Assembly: GCA_024305405.1 (NCBI GenBank)
Contig: JAKNDB010000079.1
Coordinates: forward strand, 620,001-684,000
From: Dirofilaria immitis
Taxonomy: Eukaryota; Nematoda; Chromadorea; Rhabditida; Onchocercidae
Direction: 5' to 3'
DNA length: 64,000 nt
Positions 1-11,628 of this stretch are shown in pieces (position 1 is the first letter of the stretch; every line of letters begins with the position of its first letter). The translations under genes and the position numbers were made by a program. The notes under the pieces are model-generated. The model had not been told where the DNA came from and ran no database searches. It saw nothing but the letters and a program-made list of their open reading frames with translations.

Positions 1-2013
1 TCAAAACGAAGATTTCAAATTTTTATTAAATAAGTGAATAAAATCATTCGAAATTTGACAATTATTTGAATTCCCAAAAGGTATTAATTTTATTTTGTAA
101 ATTATATGTTATTAACAACGCTATAATTTAAAAATAAGATTAATTTTATGAATTTTTTTGGAATAAAAAAGTTTTTTTTTTTTATTTTGAAGTAAAAGAA
201 TAAAATAATTAACCTGTTGATATTAGCTGGTTTTACTTCTATTTGTTGCAAATTCTCGCCATATTCTTCTGACTTTTGTGGCTCATAAATTGGAGTTGTT
301 TCTGTTTCTATGCTTGGTAATGATTCTTGTGGAATAATTCCAGGTGGATTGTAAATTTTAGGTGCAGGAGTGTTATTACTGGTAGCTTGTAAAATTATTC
401 CAGGTGGATTGTAAATTTCAGGTGTGGGAATGGTAGTTTGTAGAATAATTCCAGGTGGATTATAAATTTCAGGTGCAGGAGTGTTATTACTGGCAGCTTG
501 TGGAGTTATTCCAGGTGGGTTGTAAATTTCAGGTGTGGGAATGTTAGCTTGTGAAATAGTTCCAGGTGGATTATAAATTCCAGGTGTAGGAATGATATTA
601 CTGCTAACTTCTGGATAATATGATGGTGGTGGTGGTGGTGGTGATGATGCTTGTGGTACGTAAGATGGTACTATTTGTGGTACGTAAGATGGTACTGCTT
701 GTGGTACGTAAGATTGTTGTGGAAATGATTGCGGCGCATTATAGGTATATCGTGAATTATACGGTTGAGAATATGGTATTCTTGCATACGGTGCGATATT
801 AGCTAAACTATACGAATATGAGGAATATGGTACAGAATAAGATGGAGGAGAAACATAAAAACCTGAAATTATTAAAATTATTTAAAGACTAAGTTATATA
901 CCATTCGATCAATTTTTTCCTTTCTTTCTTTTACTTAATTTCTATAAGATTGTTGTGGAAATGACTGCGGCGCATTTAGGTATATCGTGAATTGTACGGT
1001 TAAGAATATGGTACTCTTGCATACGGTGCGATATTAGTTGAATTATACGAATATGAGAAATACTGAATTATTTCATAACTAACTAATTATTATTACAGTA
1101 TTTTCTACTATTTAAGGAGTATTTGTTAATAAAAGATATTTATTCCATCAATTAAATAAGTTCTTCTATGAGTTTTCCATACAAACTAGTAAGTTGATCT
1201 TGGCAAAAATTAATTTTACTATTTCACTACTAATTAATCTTTATACTGAATTATTATGTAATTAAATATTATTACTAACTTCAATTATTTAGAGGAATAT
1301 TTGTTGACAAAAAGATATTCTATCAAACAAATGGATTCTTTTACAAATTTGCTATATTATTAGTAATTCAATCGTGTTAAAAATTAATTTCATCTTCTAT
1401 TACTAATTAATTCCTATCCGAATTATTTTACAATTAATTAATTATTATTATATTGTATTCAATTATTTGAAGAAATACTGTATTTATTTAATCAAATAAA
1501 TAGATTTTTTAATTCCGTTGAAATTAATATGCTAATTTACTTGATACTTTGTTCGACGATATAAATGATGTAGCATAACGATTTTGTTGTATCGGAACAG
1601 GTTGTTGTATACATGGACATGAAGGAATACTTATTGTCATACATGGACAAATATTACCTAATCAATCAAATAATTAAATTTTTTATTAATACTGATATTG
1701 AATTGAATAAATATTTTTCTTCAAAATTTAATTTCATTTCTTTTATATCATTTCATGATTCATTTTTCGTTTTTCTTTTTTCTTATAGAACAGAAATAAC
1801 CCAATTCAAACATGTTTGCATTCCTATATAATACATCATTAATTTAATTTAATTAAGATTAATTCTTGATACTAATTTAATACTAGTTTTATTTCATAAA
1901 ATAAAATAGAAAAAAAAGAAAATCTTACTGCTCAAACAAGCAAAAGTAGTTGCAATGGAGTTCATTGCGATGATAATTATTATCATTTGCTGTAATACTA
2001 TTGACCAATACAT
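1..2013 (-). CDS. Secreted Pro/Tyr-rich repeat protein, 5' part, runs off window
   Basis: Three phase-compatible exons are visible: 2013-1929, 1657-1541 and 862-213. The last one ends at a CAG|GTTAAT donor, so the gene continues leftwards and its end is missing. The start ATG lies just behind a T-rich TTTAAG acceptor (possible spliced-leader site). Residues 1-28 form a hydrophobic signal peptide with a run of Ile. Exon 2 holds two Cys-Pro-Cys modules (PCM and PSCPC). Exon 3 holds three SYVPQ repeats, a run of six prolines, then five copies of the core IYNPPG spaced 16-20 residues apart, and an acidic Gln/Glu-rich tail. Both exon junctions split a Ser codon as A|GT. I do not recognise the family. 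The composition suggests an extracellular, cuticle- or matrix-type nematode protein, which is inference. Confidence 0.7.
330..590 (-). repeat. Coding tandem repeat, IYNPPG units
   Basis: Five imperfect direct repeats of about 48-60 bp lie inside exon 3 of the secreted protein. Each encodes P-(E/G/K)-IYNPPG-(I/T). Longer units carrying an extra SNN alternate with shorter ones, giving a two-unit higher-order period. A sixth, diverged copy (IYEPQ) follows at the 3' side. Confidence 0.85.
948..1070 (-). pseudogene. Decayed intronic copy of an exon 3 segment
   Basis: This stretch, inside intron 2 of the secreted protein, matches exon 3 bases about 712-830 nearly base for base. Read in the same frame it has CAA changed to TAA at the TCTCAACCG position. 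It has also lost one base in the ACCTATAATGCG stretch. It is therefore a partial tandem duplicate that can no longer be translated. No acceptor or donor frames it as a usable exon. Confidence 0.85.
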
Positions 2014-3212
2014 TTTGATCCTTAAATAAAAAAAAAAATCATTTCATTATTTAGAATATTTAATTAAACAAAATTAGCAAAATTGATTTACAAATTGGAC
2101 ATATGGATGGATTGTTATTTATGTGTTTCAAAAAATTTTAAAAATGCTTGAAAAGAAAAAACATTTCTGAGAGATATGTGAAATTGTGAAATTAATTATT
2201 ATGACGATCAATTTCGGAATATTCGCATTAAATGTTTTATAAACTTTCAGGAAAATTGATTTATATCTTCCTGACATTTCTGCCGTAGTCTTGTCGCTTA
2301 GTATAAGATATGCAAATGGTGAAAAAGAATTATGATACATTTACGCCTAAACTAATATCAGCTTGGTGAATTTTCCGCATTTATATTACACTTTTATTAA
2401 TTTGGAAAATTAGAATAATGAATTAAATGCGAAATATTGAAATGGAAGAAAATAAAATTTAAATTTTCATTAAAATTATGAAATTTTACATTTTTTTGGT
2501 TAAAATTATTTTTAGCGATAAATTTGTAATGTTTCCAATTGATTATTTAATTTATATCAATCTATGATTGAATTTTCTTAATGAAAGCTTAAATAATTTG
2601 CATAATGAAAAATAAAAGAAAATTTCATGAAATTTCAAAAAAAAGAGATTTAAAATGTATTAAAAATCAAAAATTATCTATTAATTACCATGAATTTATT
2701 CATATATATTTTAAAAGAAAACTTCGAAAATATGTATATGTTTACACAATATTCGTTCCGATCAAAAAAAAATTTGAATCGTGAAATTCTTAATAACGAT
2801 TGAAAATACGAATATTTTTAATTAAGATTATTTTAATATTTAATTCATTTATCAACTTGACTTTCATAAATTTTATTGCATTTATCTTTTTCATTTTCTT
2901 TTCCCAAATTAAATATTCCTACTGTTTTATTATTAATCCAAAGGATATGAAATTAATTTATTAAAGAAATGAAATACTTCTAAGAAATGAAGTTATTCAT
3001 TTGATGTGAAAAGTTTACATTTAAAATAAATCAATAAATTTACTTTTTTTTGGATAGAAAAAAATTGGCAAATGAAATGATCAAATTGTTGCAACATTTT
3101 TGCTGGCAATTATTTCGTATAATTGAAAGATTTATAAATTTAAAATTACCTTATTCATTTCTTAAATATTCCTTCCTTTTTCCGAGAAATTAGAATTTTA
3201 ACAACAAAAAAA

Positions 3213-3680
3213 ACTTGAAAGAGAAGAAGAGAGAGAGAGAAAGGAAGAGAGAGAGAGAAAGGAAGAGAGAGAGAGAAAGAAAGAGAGGGAGAAAAAGATG
3301 AAATTGAATAATCTCTTTAGCAAAAGTTAGATTTGTTGGAATCAACAAGCGATGATTTCTTGCCAAAATCATAAATAAAAAAAAGAAAATGAAAGAAAGA
3401 AAGAGCCAGGAGGAAAAAAAGAGAGTTAAAGAGAGAAAGGTAAAAAAGATGTACGATTTTGAAAAAGTGGAAGTGAATAAGAGGGAGAAAATATCACCAA
3501 AAGAAAAAGGACTATAATCATCCAATGATCATTTATAGCTCTAAAATTTTTGTAGTTATCTTTTATCATATCTGAACTTTGATCACTTCTTTCTTCATCT
3601 AATCATGACGAATGAAGCGATAAAGAAAAAGATAGAGGGAGAGAGAGAAAGAGAAAGAGAGAGAGAAGAAAAGGGAGAAT
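3213..3680 (+). repeat. Purine-rich (GA)n tracts
   Basis: Three blocks of GAGAGA/GAAAGA sequence lie at about 3213-3298, 3390-3450 and 3628-3680. They have almost no pyrimidines on the + strand. The interruptions between them are ordinary AT-rich DNA. A minus-strand 111-residue ORF across the first two blocks is an artefact of the repeat. Confidence 0.85.
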
Positions 3681-3699
3681 AATAAGAATAATTATAAGA

Positions 3700-3990
3700 T
3701 TTATTCTGATAAATAGTAATGATAAATAATGGGCAGTTATAATGTAATAATATTCCTAGAGTGATAAATAGTGATCAATTATGATGTAATAATATTGTTT
3801 ACGATAATAAATAATGATCAGTTTTACATAATAATCTTAATAATCATGATAAATAACGATAATCATAGGCGACGAGTTATAATAAAGTATTATTAATATT
3901 TTAAATAATGATCGGTTATAGTGCAGTAGTATTAATAATAATGATAAACAATGATCATTTATAATGTAATAATATTAATATTGATAAAAA
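3700..3990. repeat. Degenerate ~40-50 bp tandem repeats
   Basis: About six diverged copies of a unit resembling GATAAATAATGATCAGTTAT followed by AATGTAATAATATT. The copies differ by substitutions and small indels. The array directly follows the GA tracts. Confidence 0.7.
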
Positions 3991-5019
3991 TAAATAATTA
4001 TTCACGCTACTATAATTAATCATAATTATTATAATATAATAATAGTAGGGATAGTAAGTGAAAAGGTGGAAATGTTTGCAAACATTTTATTACGATTATA
4101 ATCTACGAACAATCATTTTGTTAGAATTATAATCTTTAAGAGTTTTATTGAAATTATTTGATAAAATGTTAAGAAGATACTATAAATAAAATCTCATAAA
4201 ATATTAAATCAGTAGAAAGATGAAGAAAGTGGTGAAAGAAATAAATCAAAATAATTGTTACATTTAAGGATGATTTTATTCTTTTCGTGACAGTGACTAA
4301 TCTTTATCATTCATCACATCATTCTATCTATATCTTTCTGTACTATCAGTTCGTTTCATCTTTATAAATTACTAAATTTCCTGCATATATTATCAGTTTT
4401 TTATAGCATTTCCGATAATATAATATTAACCAGATTGTATGCAAAAAAATATATCATATTTTATGCTTCGCTATGCATAAATAAATAATTTATATTCAAA
4501 AATTTCAAGTATTCCTAATTGAATTTGTACGAAATAACATTTATCATAAATATATTATCAAATTAGAGAAAGAAAATGAATATTCATTAAAATCCTGAAG
4601 CATTACAACTCGTTTGCTTCAGGCATTTAAAATCCTGTTTGAGTAATAAAATGACCAAGTTTCTGATTCATCGTTTCATTAAACTTTTTCAAATTTAAAC
4701 AAATTTATTTGCATAAAATTATCTTTGTTTTTTAACTTAAAGAATGATAACCAAAATCTTTTTTTTTATTTTCATCTTTGAAGATATGATGATCTTATCA
4801 TTATTACAAAAATTTCGTTGAATACTAAATTTTTTAATATATAAAATAAAAAAACGAAAAAACGGAAGACAATCAATTGAAAGAGATAAAAATAAAAAAT
4901 AATCAGGTAAATTAATAATTGATTTTAAAAGGTTTAGTTTCGGTGAAATTTTGCAAAAATTACCAATGTATTTCTCATAATTTTATGCAACAATTTTTGC
5001 AATGATCTTTTATGGCACA

Positions 5020-5135
5020 ATACCGTATACTTTTGTGTTATAGTATAGCATACTTATAATACAGTATACTTTTATGCCATAATACAATATACTTCAATAC
5101 AATATACTTTTTTACTATAACGCAGTATGTTTTTA
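5020..5135. repeat. Degenerate AATACAGTATACTT repeats
   Basis: The phrase AATACAGTATACTTTTATGC or close variants recurs about five times at spacings of roughly 15-33 bp. No gene is associated with it. Confidence 0.65.
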
Positions 5136-6679
5136 CACATATCATTTTACATTTTGTTGAAGTTATATTTTATATTGTTTTTACAAAATTATAACATTTT
5201 GGTTTTATTTCATTACCATTTGAAATGGTAATTGTTGTAAAACATTGATACAAATATAAGTAAATGAAAAAACAAAAAAATTTTTCAAAAATTAAATTTT
5301 GGAAGTGTTAAAAAACTAAAATTGTAGTGCATCGTAGTGCATCTATTTTCCTTTCATCTTTTAATCACATGTATAAAAATGAAAAAGCAAAGGAGGAAAA
5401 TTGTTAATTCAAGATGTAGCAATTGTAATCTAATAAAAGGATTATATATATATTTGTATATTCAGATGATGATAGTTTCGACAAAGGAATCATTATCAAA
5501 TTTTAAATTCATCAAGGGGATGATGATAAATCTTTCTATTGGAAATTGATAAAGTGAAATTTATTGCTTTTGTAATGAAATAATTTGTTTAATGCTTTTA
5601 TCTATTTTATCAGTATTACTAAAAACTTGAAATGCTAAATATACGATTGAAGATACTGGGAAAAAAATGGAATTTTAGATATTATTATCATCCAATTAAT
5701 GCATAATTGTTTAAGAAATTATAAAATGATATCAATACAATTTTAGTTCGATCCCAAAAAAATTTTTTTCAGTATAAATTTTGCTCACCGAATAATCAAA
5801 TGATATGAATTTATGCAATTAATTTAAATTAATCAAATAATTATGATAATAAGATGAAATTATTAAAAAATAACATCATTGTTAAGTGTAATTCGTTTAA
5901 CTTTTATATTTTATTCAATTTTCTTCTTTTCAATTATTAAAAATTTCAAAATGGAAAAATTGATTTAGTCATTCTCTACAATAAATAGAGGTTGTGATTT
6001 CATTTAGAAATTAAGAAGAAAAAATCAAGTAAAAATGAAACTTACATATTATGCAAATAATTTCCTAATTAAAAAAATTTCTTTTCAATAAGTGAATGAC
6101 ATCATTAAAAAATCAAAGTTGCGATAAATTTTGTTGAAAGATTGGAAAATAGTATCCGGTTTATTTACCTGCCCGCAAAAATAATTCAAAATGATGCATA
6201 ATTTAACAGTGTAAATAATAAGACGATTTCAGTAAACAACTAATAATATAGTATATTATTAACAATAAAAATGAAATTTAAATTTTCATAAAATGTTTGA
6301 AACAGGAAATTTTCTTATCAAAACAGACATCAAATAATTTATTGTTGTCAAAATTTTACTATTTGCTATTATTTAATGGAACTCTTCGCGTTTCTATAAC
6401 TTGAAATAGTTTAATCACAATAGATAATCTTTGTTATTATTATTATGATAAAATCCAGTAAATACATGAAATACTTTCAATTTTTATATAGTTTAATAGA
6501 ATATAATTTATTATAGCATATAATCTTTGTACTCTTGCAATACGTAAATAAATATGAATAAGAATAGGAATTAATGTGAATCATGATTTTAGAATTTAGA
6601 AAATGAAATGCAATTAATTTAATTTTATTTTTATAATTTTGATGAGAATCGTAAAACAATCGAAAAAATTGATAAACAG

Positions 6680-7185
6680 ATTATAAGCTATAGAATATAT
6701 AATTTTAATTACAATGTAATTTCTATTATATTATAATTTTAATTGAAATTGTAATTGAATCAAAAAAAATTAATGGGTAAGTTGTAAACTATCAAATATA
6801 TTTAATTTAATTTTTTAATTAAAATCGTAATTTTAATGAAAATTATAACAGAATTAAGAAAGGAAAAATTAATGAATAGATTAATTATAAGCTATAGAAT
6901 ATATAATTTTAATTGTAACATAAGAATTACGACAACAATAACAATAAGATAAATATGTATTTCTATCAAACAATGCATAATAATACTTTTCAAAAAAAAA
7001 AATTATGAAAGGAAGTTAGTAAAAGATGATAAAAATTCACAATTAGATGATTTGAACAATCTTTTTCTTTTTACGATCTCTCTAATTCATCATGATTGAT
7101 GGGATAATTTACATAAATATATCTACAATTGCAATGTAATTTCTATTATATTATAATTTTAATTGAAATTGCAATTAAATCTTTT
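6680..7185. repeat. Dispersed copies of a ~70 bp AT-rich element
   Basis: Three related segments (about 6684-6760, 6886-6925 and 7128-7185) share TATAGAATATATAATTTTAA and/or AATGTAATTTCTATTATATT. Spacing between copies is 130-200 bp. They look like remnants of an old local duplication. Confidence 0.55.
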
Positions 7186-9009
7186 CTTTCTTTTTCTTTA
7201 AAAAATGTTGACATAATCTGGTTGATATAAATATAATGCATGATATAATTTGTATAATTTAGGTAAGAAAAATTCATTTCTTATTACCATCGTCATTATC
7301 ATCATTATCATCGTCTACATTTTACTTTTTCAAATTTTTCTTTTTGAGCATGAAATTTTATTTTTCCATTTTATTACATTTCTCCTACTTATCCATAAAT
7401 TATTAAAAAAAAAGGTAAGAATCTCTAATAATTGTCGCATAAGGGGAGATGTTTTAAGAGAAAGGAAAAAGTTTTGTTCTATCAAAACCAGTAAAAACAT
7501 GAAACAAATAGATTGCTGACTTTTTGCATTTTCTTTTTTTCTTTTATTTTAAAATTATGTTGTAAAATTACTCGACATGTTCGCTTCGTTAAAAGTTTCA
7601 TTATTTTTACAAAAATATTTCTCCTTTCAATTATCATTTCATTTTGCTGCCTAGTAAATGTTATCATCAAATTTTTAATTTTAGTTATCACTAAAGTTGC
7701 TGCTTAGGAAAGTTCTTTTTAAAGTTTTATTTTGGGAAAAAAATTGATAAGATGAAAAATTAATTTCTAAGTTATCATTGTTATTTCGTTTTACTTAGTG
7801 TTAATTATCAAGATATTAATTTAAAAACAAAAAGATTTGTAATGAATTGGATTTAGTAGATTCGATATTTTCGATGAAATTTTTATGAGTTATTTGACAT
7901 TCAAAAAAGTTTATTGTCACACAATTTAAATATTCCTTTTGTTTTGTTATTTCAATTGGAAAACTTTGCAATACCAACAAAAATGGATCGATGCCAAAAT
8001 AATCTCAATATTATTAGAAAATTTGAAATTTTCAATTAATTTTCATAAAAATCGCTTTATTTTTGAAAATTATAAGTTTTACTGGAAAACTTTTCTACCA
8101 CAATAGAATAAAAAAGTTTGATGATATACTAACAAAATTTCTAATTCCTTCTCATCTTAATGATCTCGATAATTCCGACTTTTTCATCCCTTTTAAATAC
8201 TGGAAATAATTTCAAGAAAATTAACATGTCTTAATAAAATACGATTTTGAAAAGGAGTAATTAATTCGTAATAATTAGCAAAAGAATTATAAAACTTTAA
8301 TTTATTCAAATAATCTTACTGTTATGAATAAATGCAGAAAATTCGACTAATAGACAAAGATGTATCCGCAAAATAATTTCGATTATCAATTATCGAATTT
8401 CATTATCTTTAATTATATTTTCCACGCTTCATTAACCGATAGCCATATATGAGCAAAATTTTCAAAGAAAATTCCACTTCATACGAATAATATTTATGAA
8501 GATAAAAATTGCTGAATATATTCTTATCGAAGTATTATTATTTATTAATTCATCATATAAAGAAAAAGGTTGAATTATTATAAAAGTAGCATTTTTATCG
8601 ATTTAGATTTGTTTTATCCTTATTTGTATAAATTTTTAAAATTTCTTTCGTTGGATCTTTTACTTTTCTATTAATAATCTTTTTTCATATTATTCAAAAT
8701 GCATTTTAAATTTAACAAAAGAAAATTTTGCATTCAATATTACTTCGATTATATTTTAATTTTGACCTATCACCTTTATTTTATTTTCATCTAGCAAAAT
8801 ATGTTATTTTTTTATTGCTGGTATTTTAGTGATTTGTGATGATTGACAATTTCTTCATCCATTATCTGAATTAGGTAATAGTTCAAAATTTAGTAATGAA
8901 ATACAAACTGAATAAAAAATTGAACTTTTGGATTGAACTAACACTCTGGTCTGCTATTTATGCATTGTCAATCTGACAGTATTTTCCTTTCGCCAATGAT
9001 AGTAGTAAT

Positions 9010-9345
9010 CAATATATACAACGGTTAATAGATAAACATTATCACAACGATAAAATACTGGCAACAATGATAATAGTAACAAGGAAAGCAAAAATAACAA
9101 CAATGAAAACAATAACAATAATGAAAGCGTTAACAACACAATAATAACAACAACAGCAATAGCAATAGTAACAATAATAACAACTATAATAATGACAATA
9201 ACGATCGACTAAGGGCTGTAACAACAACGGCGATAACAATAACAACAACAAAAGTAGCAGCTACAACAACAGCAACCATAACAACAGCAATGATAATAAA
9301 AACAATGACAACAATGACAACGATAGCAGCTTGTTATCACTGCTA
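9010..9345 (+). repeat. (AAC)n/(AAT)n imperfect microsatellite
   Basis: A long imperfect trinucleotide tract, mostly AAC, AAT and AGC units, ends about 100 bp before the sirtuin start codon. Leu- and Cys/Tyr-rich minus-strand ORFs in this stretch come from the repeat and are not genes. Confidence 0.85.
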
Positions 9346-9402
9346 ATCGTCTGTGAGAGACAATCGACAAATATCAAACAGATACTTCATGCTTACACTT
9401 CT

Positions 9403-9425
9403 AACGGTTCGATGGTCGAACCGTT
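9403..9425. promoter_or_regulatory. Perfect 10-bp inverted repeat before the sirtuin start
   Basis: AACGGTTCGA, a TGG spacer, then its exact reverse complement TCGAACCGTT. It is GC-richer than the surroundings and lies 24 bp before the sirtuin ATG. It could be a dyad protein-binding site or an RNA hairpin in the 5' UTR. Function is not known. Confidence 0.5.
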
Positions 9426-9448
9426 GAAAATAATTGCTTATCTGAGTA

Positions 9449-10329
9449 ATGCCGTCTTCGATATTCCGTTTCGTTCCAGAATGTGCTCAGCCAAAGGATG
9501 GAGATATTAGGGAATTTATGGATGTCTTAAAGGCTATCAAATATTTGGTGGTAATGACCGGTGCTGGCATGTCTACCGAATCCGGCATTCCGGATTATCG
9601 ATCACCCAAAGTTGGCCAATACACACGTACCGATCATCGTCCGGTATTACACGCAGATTTCATGCAATCATTAGCTGTTCGGAAACGTTACTGGGCACGA
9701 AACTATGTTGCATGGCCACGATTTGCCGCTTCACAGCCCATCGAGACACATCGAACGATTGCTGATTGGGAGAAAAGTAAACGATTCACGTGGCTTATCA
9801 CGCAAAATGTAGACGGATTGCATACAGCAGCTGGATCAAAAATGCTAAGTGAATTGCATGGTTGCGGACGACGTGTTATTTGTATGACTTGCAGTTCGAT
9901 ATACAATCGTCAAATGATACAGGAATGGATTCAAAAGGCAAATCCAAATTGGTTTATAGAAGAGATTGGCGAATTAGCACCGGATGGCGATTGCGACATT
10001 CCGGATAAAGCTGTACATAATTTCAATCTTTCGCTATGTCCAAAATGTGGTCCTAAATCAATTCTGAAAACGAATGTCGTTTTTTTGGTGGATTCATCGA
10101 TCCAGAAATTCACCAAAAATGTTATAACATGGTAAAAAGTTGCGATGGAATGTTGATACTTGGTTCTTCGCTTACTGTTCGTTCCAGTTATCGTTATGTT
10201 GAACAAGCGTATGAACAATCTGCATCAATTTTGATTGTCATCATTGGTCCAACTGATGCTGATCATTTAGCTACTCTTAAAATATCCGCTAAATGCTCTG
10301 ATATCATCAAACATGTGCCAAATTTATAG
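9449..10329 (+). CDS. sir-2.2/sir-2.3-like (SIRT4): SIRT4-type sirtuin, intronless, one frameshift
   Basis: NAD-dependent sirtuin of the SIRT4 subfamily, normally a mitochondrial deacylase/lipoamidase/ADP-ribosyltransferase. Visible motifs: GAGMSTESGIPDYR (residues 37-51), TQNVDGLH (118-125), catalytic His137 in ELHGC, zinc cysteines 145, 148, 197 and 200, and GSSLTVRS after the break. The match to human SIRT4 runs from FRFVP at residue 6 to the C-terminus. The raw frame breaks at the T7 run 10080-10086; one more T restores the VVFFGG motif and the frame that stops at 10329. Without it translation ends at 10135. There are no introns, unlike every other conserved multi-domain gene here, so a retrocopy is possible. 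No clear mitochondrial presequence is present. Confidence 0.9.
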
Positions 10330-11628
10330 AATTATTTTCCTTTGAAGATTTCAAAGAATTATCTCCAGACTGTTTCAGAAATATCCATCAAAAATAATGT
10401 TACAATTTATTTGTAACCTCAAGATAATTTAGCTCTTGAAAATTAAGTAATTTATTTAGTTGAAAATTTTTCTAATTCAACTAAGTAACAAAGATAACAT
10501 TTTTGTTCTCCTTTGCATGCCAATTTATGACATGTATTGAAATTCGTTTTAAAAATGTTTTATATTTTCTCGAAAAATTTACAAAATAGCAACTGTAATT
10601 TAAAAAAGATTTTTGTTAATTCAAATTATAAATATAATTTTTTTGGTTCGAATTGTAAATATATAATAATTTGTTTGAAGCTCATTTTTGAATTTTCTCT
10701 TGAAATTTCGAAACTTATGCTTTGAAACGAATGCAATAATTGCTTGTAATAACTTTGTTGATATGCAGTAATGATAATATATTTTTACAAAATGCAGTCG
10801 TAATAACTCTATATTACTTTTATAAATTTAATATTATTTTTAAAACTTTTATATTTTTATAATTTTTGACCAGCGAAAAGTATTATTTCAGATCTTCTGA
10901 TCTAACCAATATACCCGACTGGATACAGATTAGTTTACCCGACTGGGTACAGATTAGTTTATCGCAATAGCTTAAATCTATTTTATCATTATATTTTAAT
11001 TATTAATTTCTTTATTTAAATTATGTAACTACCAAAGCTTTCCGTAGTATTTAACTCAGGAATTCGGTTGCGGAAGTTGAGTATTTGTTGGCTTCTTATT
11101 ATACTCGATGCGAAAGATGAATATATTATTAGTTCCAAATATTTTAATTGTTAATGTTTGTAAAAAAAATAATTGAATTATTTAACTTGTTCCAACGAAC
11201 GAATTTTAAATAACGAGCAAAAAAAAATTAAAACAGTTATCACACTGCACGAATTATAAACATCACAACGTGCATATTTCACTATTTTTAATGGATTTGC
11301 TTTTTCCTGAAAAAGAAAGCAATAAATACAACAAAAATAAAAATACAAAGAAAAGAACAATCTAAAATAATCGTTAAGGCAAAGTACGGAAGCGGAAACG
11401 TTCTAAAACTAGTAATAATAGTTATCACCTACAATTTGAAAGTGGCCTCCCATATTTTTTCTATTAAAGTTAAGAAATTTTGTTTTAGTTTCTATCCTAG
11501 AAGACTTTCAAAAGTTTGTCGGGAAAAAGAGAAGCAGAAGGCAAAAAGAACTTCAAGTAGTTAGTCATCTTACCTTTTTCTTTTTCGCACTAGCAAGATG
11601 TGATTTTTGGTAAGTTTTCTATTCTTTC
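10330..11628. other. Intergenic between sirtuin and neuroguidin (convergent)
   Basis: AT-rich 1.3 kb holding the 3' regions of two convergent genes and one 24-bp tandem duplication. I see no further coding signal. Confidence 0.65.
10912..10959. repeat. Two tandem 24-bp units
   Basis: TACCCGACTGGATACAGATT plus AGTT is repeated immediately with a single A to G change (GGATAC to GGGTAC). The unit is GC-richer than its surroundings. Confidence 0.9.

Larger units (their letters stand above)
2014..9400. other. Long intergenic region, no convincing gene
   Basis: About 7.4 kb with no ORF or exon chain that looks coding on either strand. It holds the GA tracts, degenerate tandem repeats and (AAC)n repeat listed separately. 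The short ORFs present are AT-rich and low in complexity. Promoters for the two flanking genes must lie here, but I cannot point to specific elements. Confidence 0.7.

Noticed and set aside
3190..3525. 111-residue ORF on the minus strand
   Set aside because: It is a translation of the GA tracts (Ser/Leu/Phe runs) with no domain.
8954..9251. Leu-rich and Cys/Tyr-rich minus-strand ORFs
   Set aside because: They derive from the (AAC)n repeat.
9449..10135. Calling the sirtuin a pseudogene because of its early stop
   Set aside because: The only break is one base in a T7 run, all key residues are intact, and the same kind of break occurs in six other genes here.
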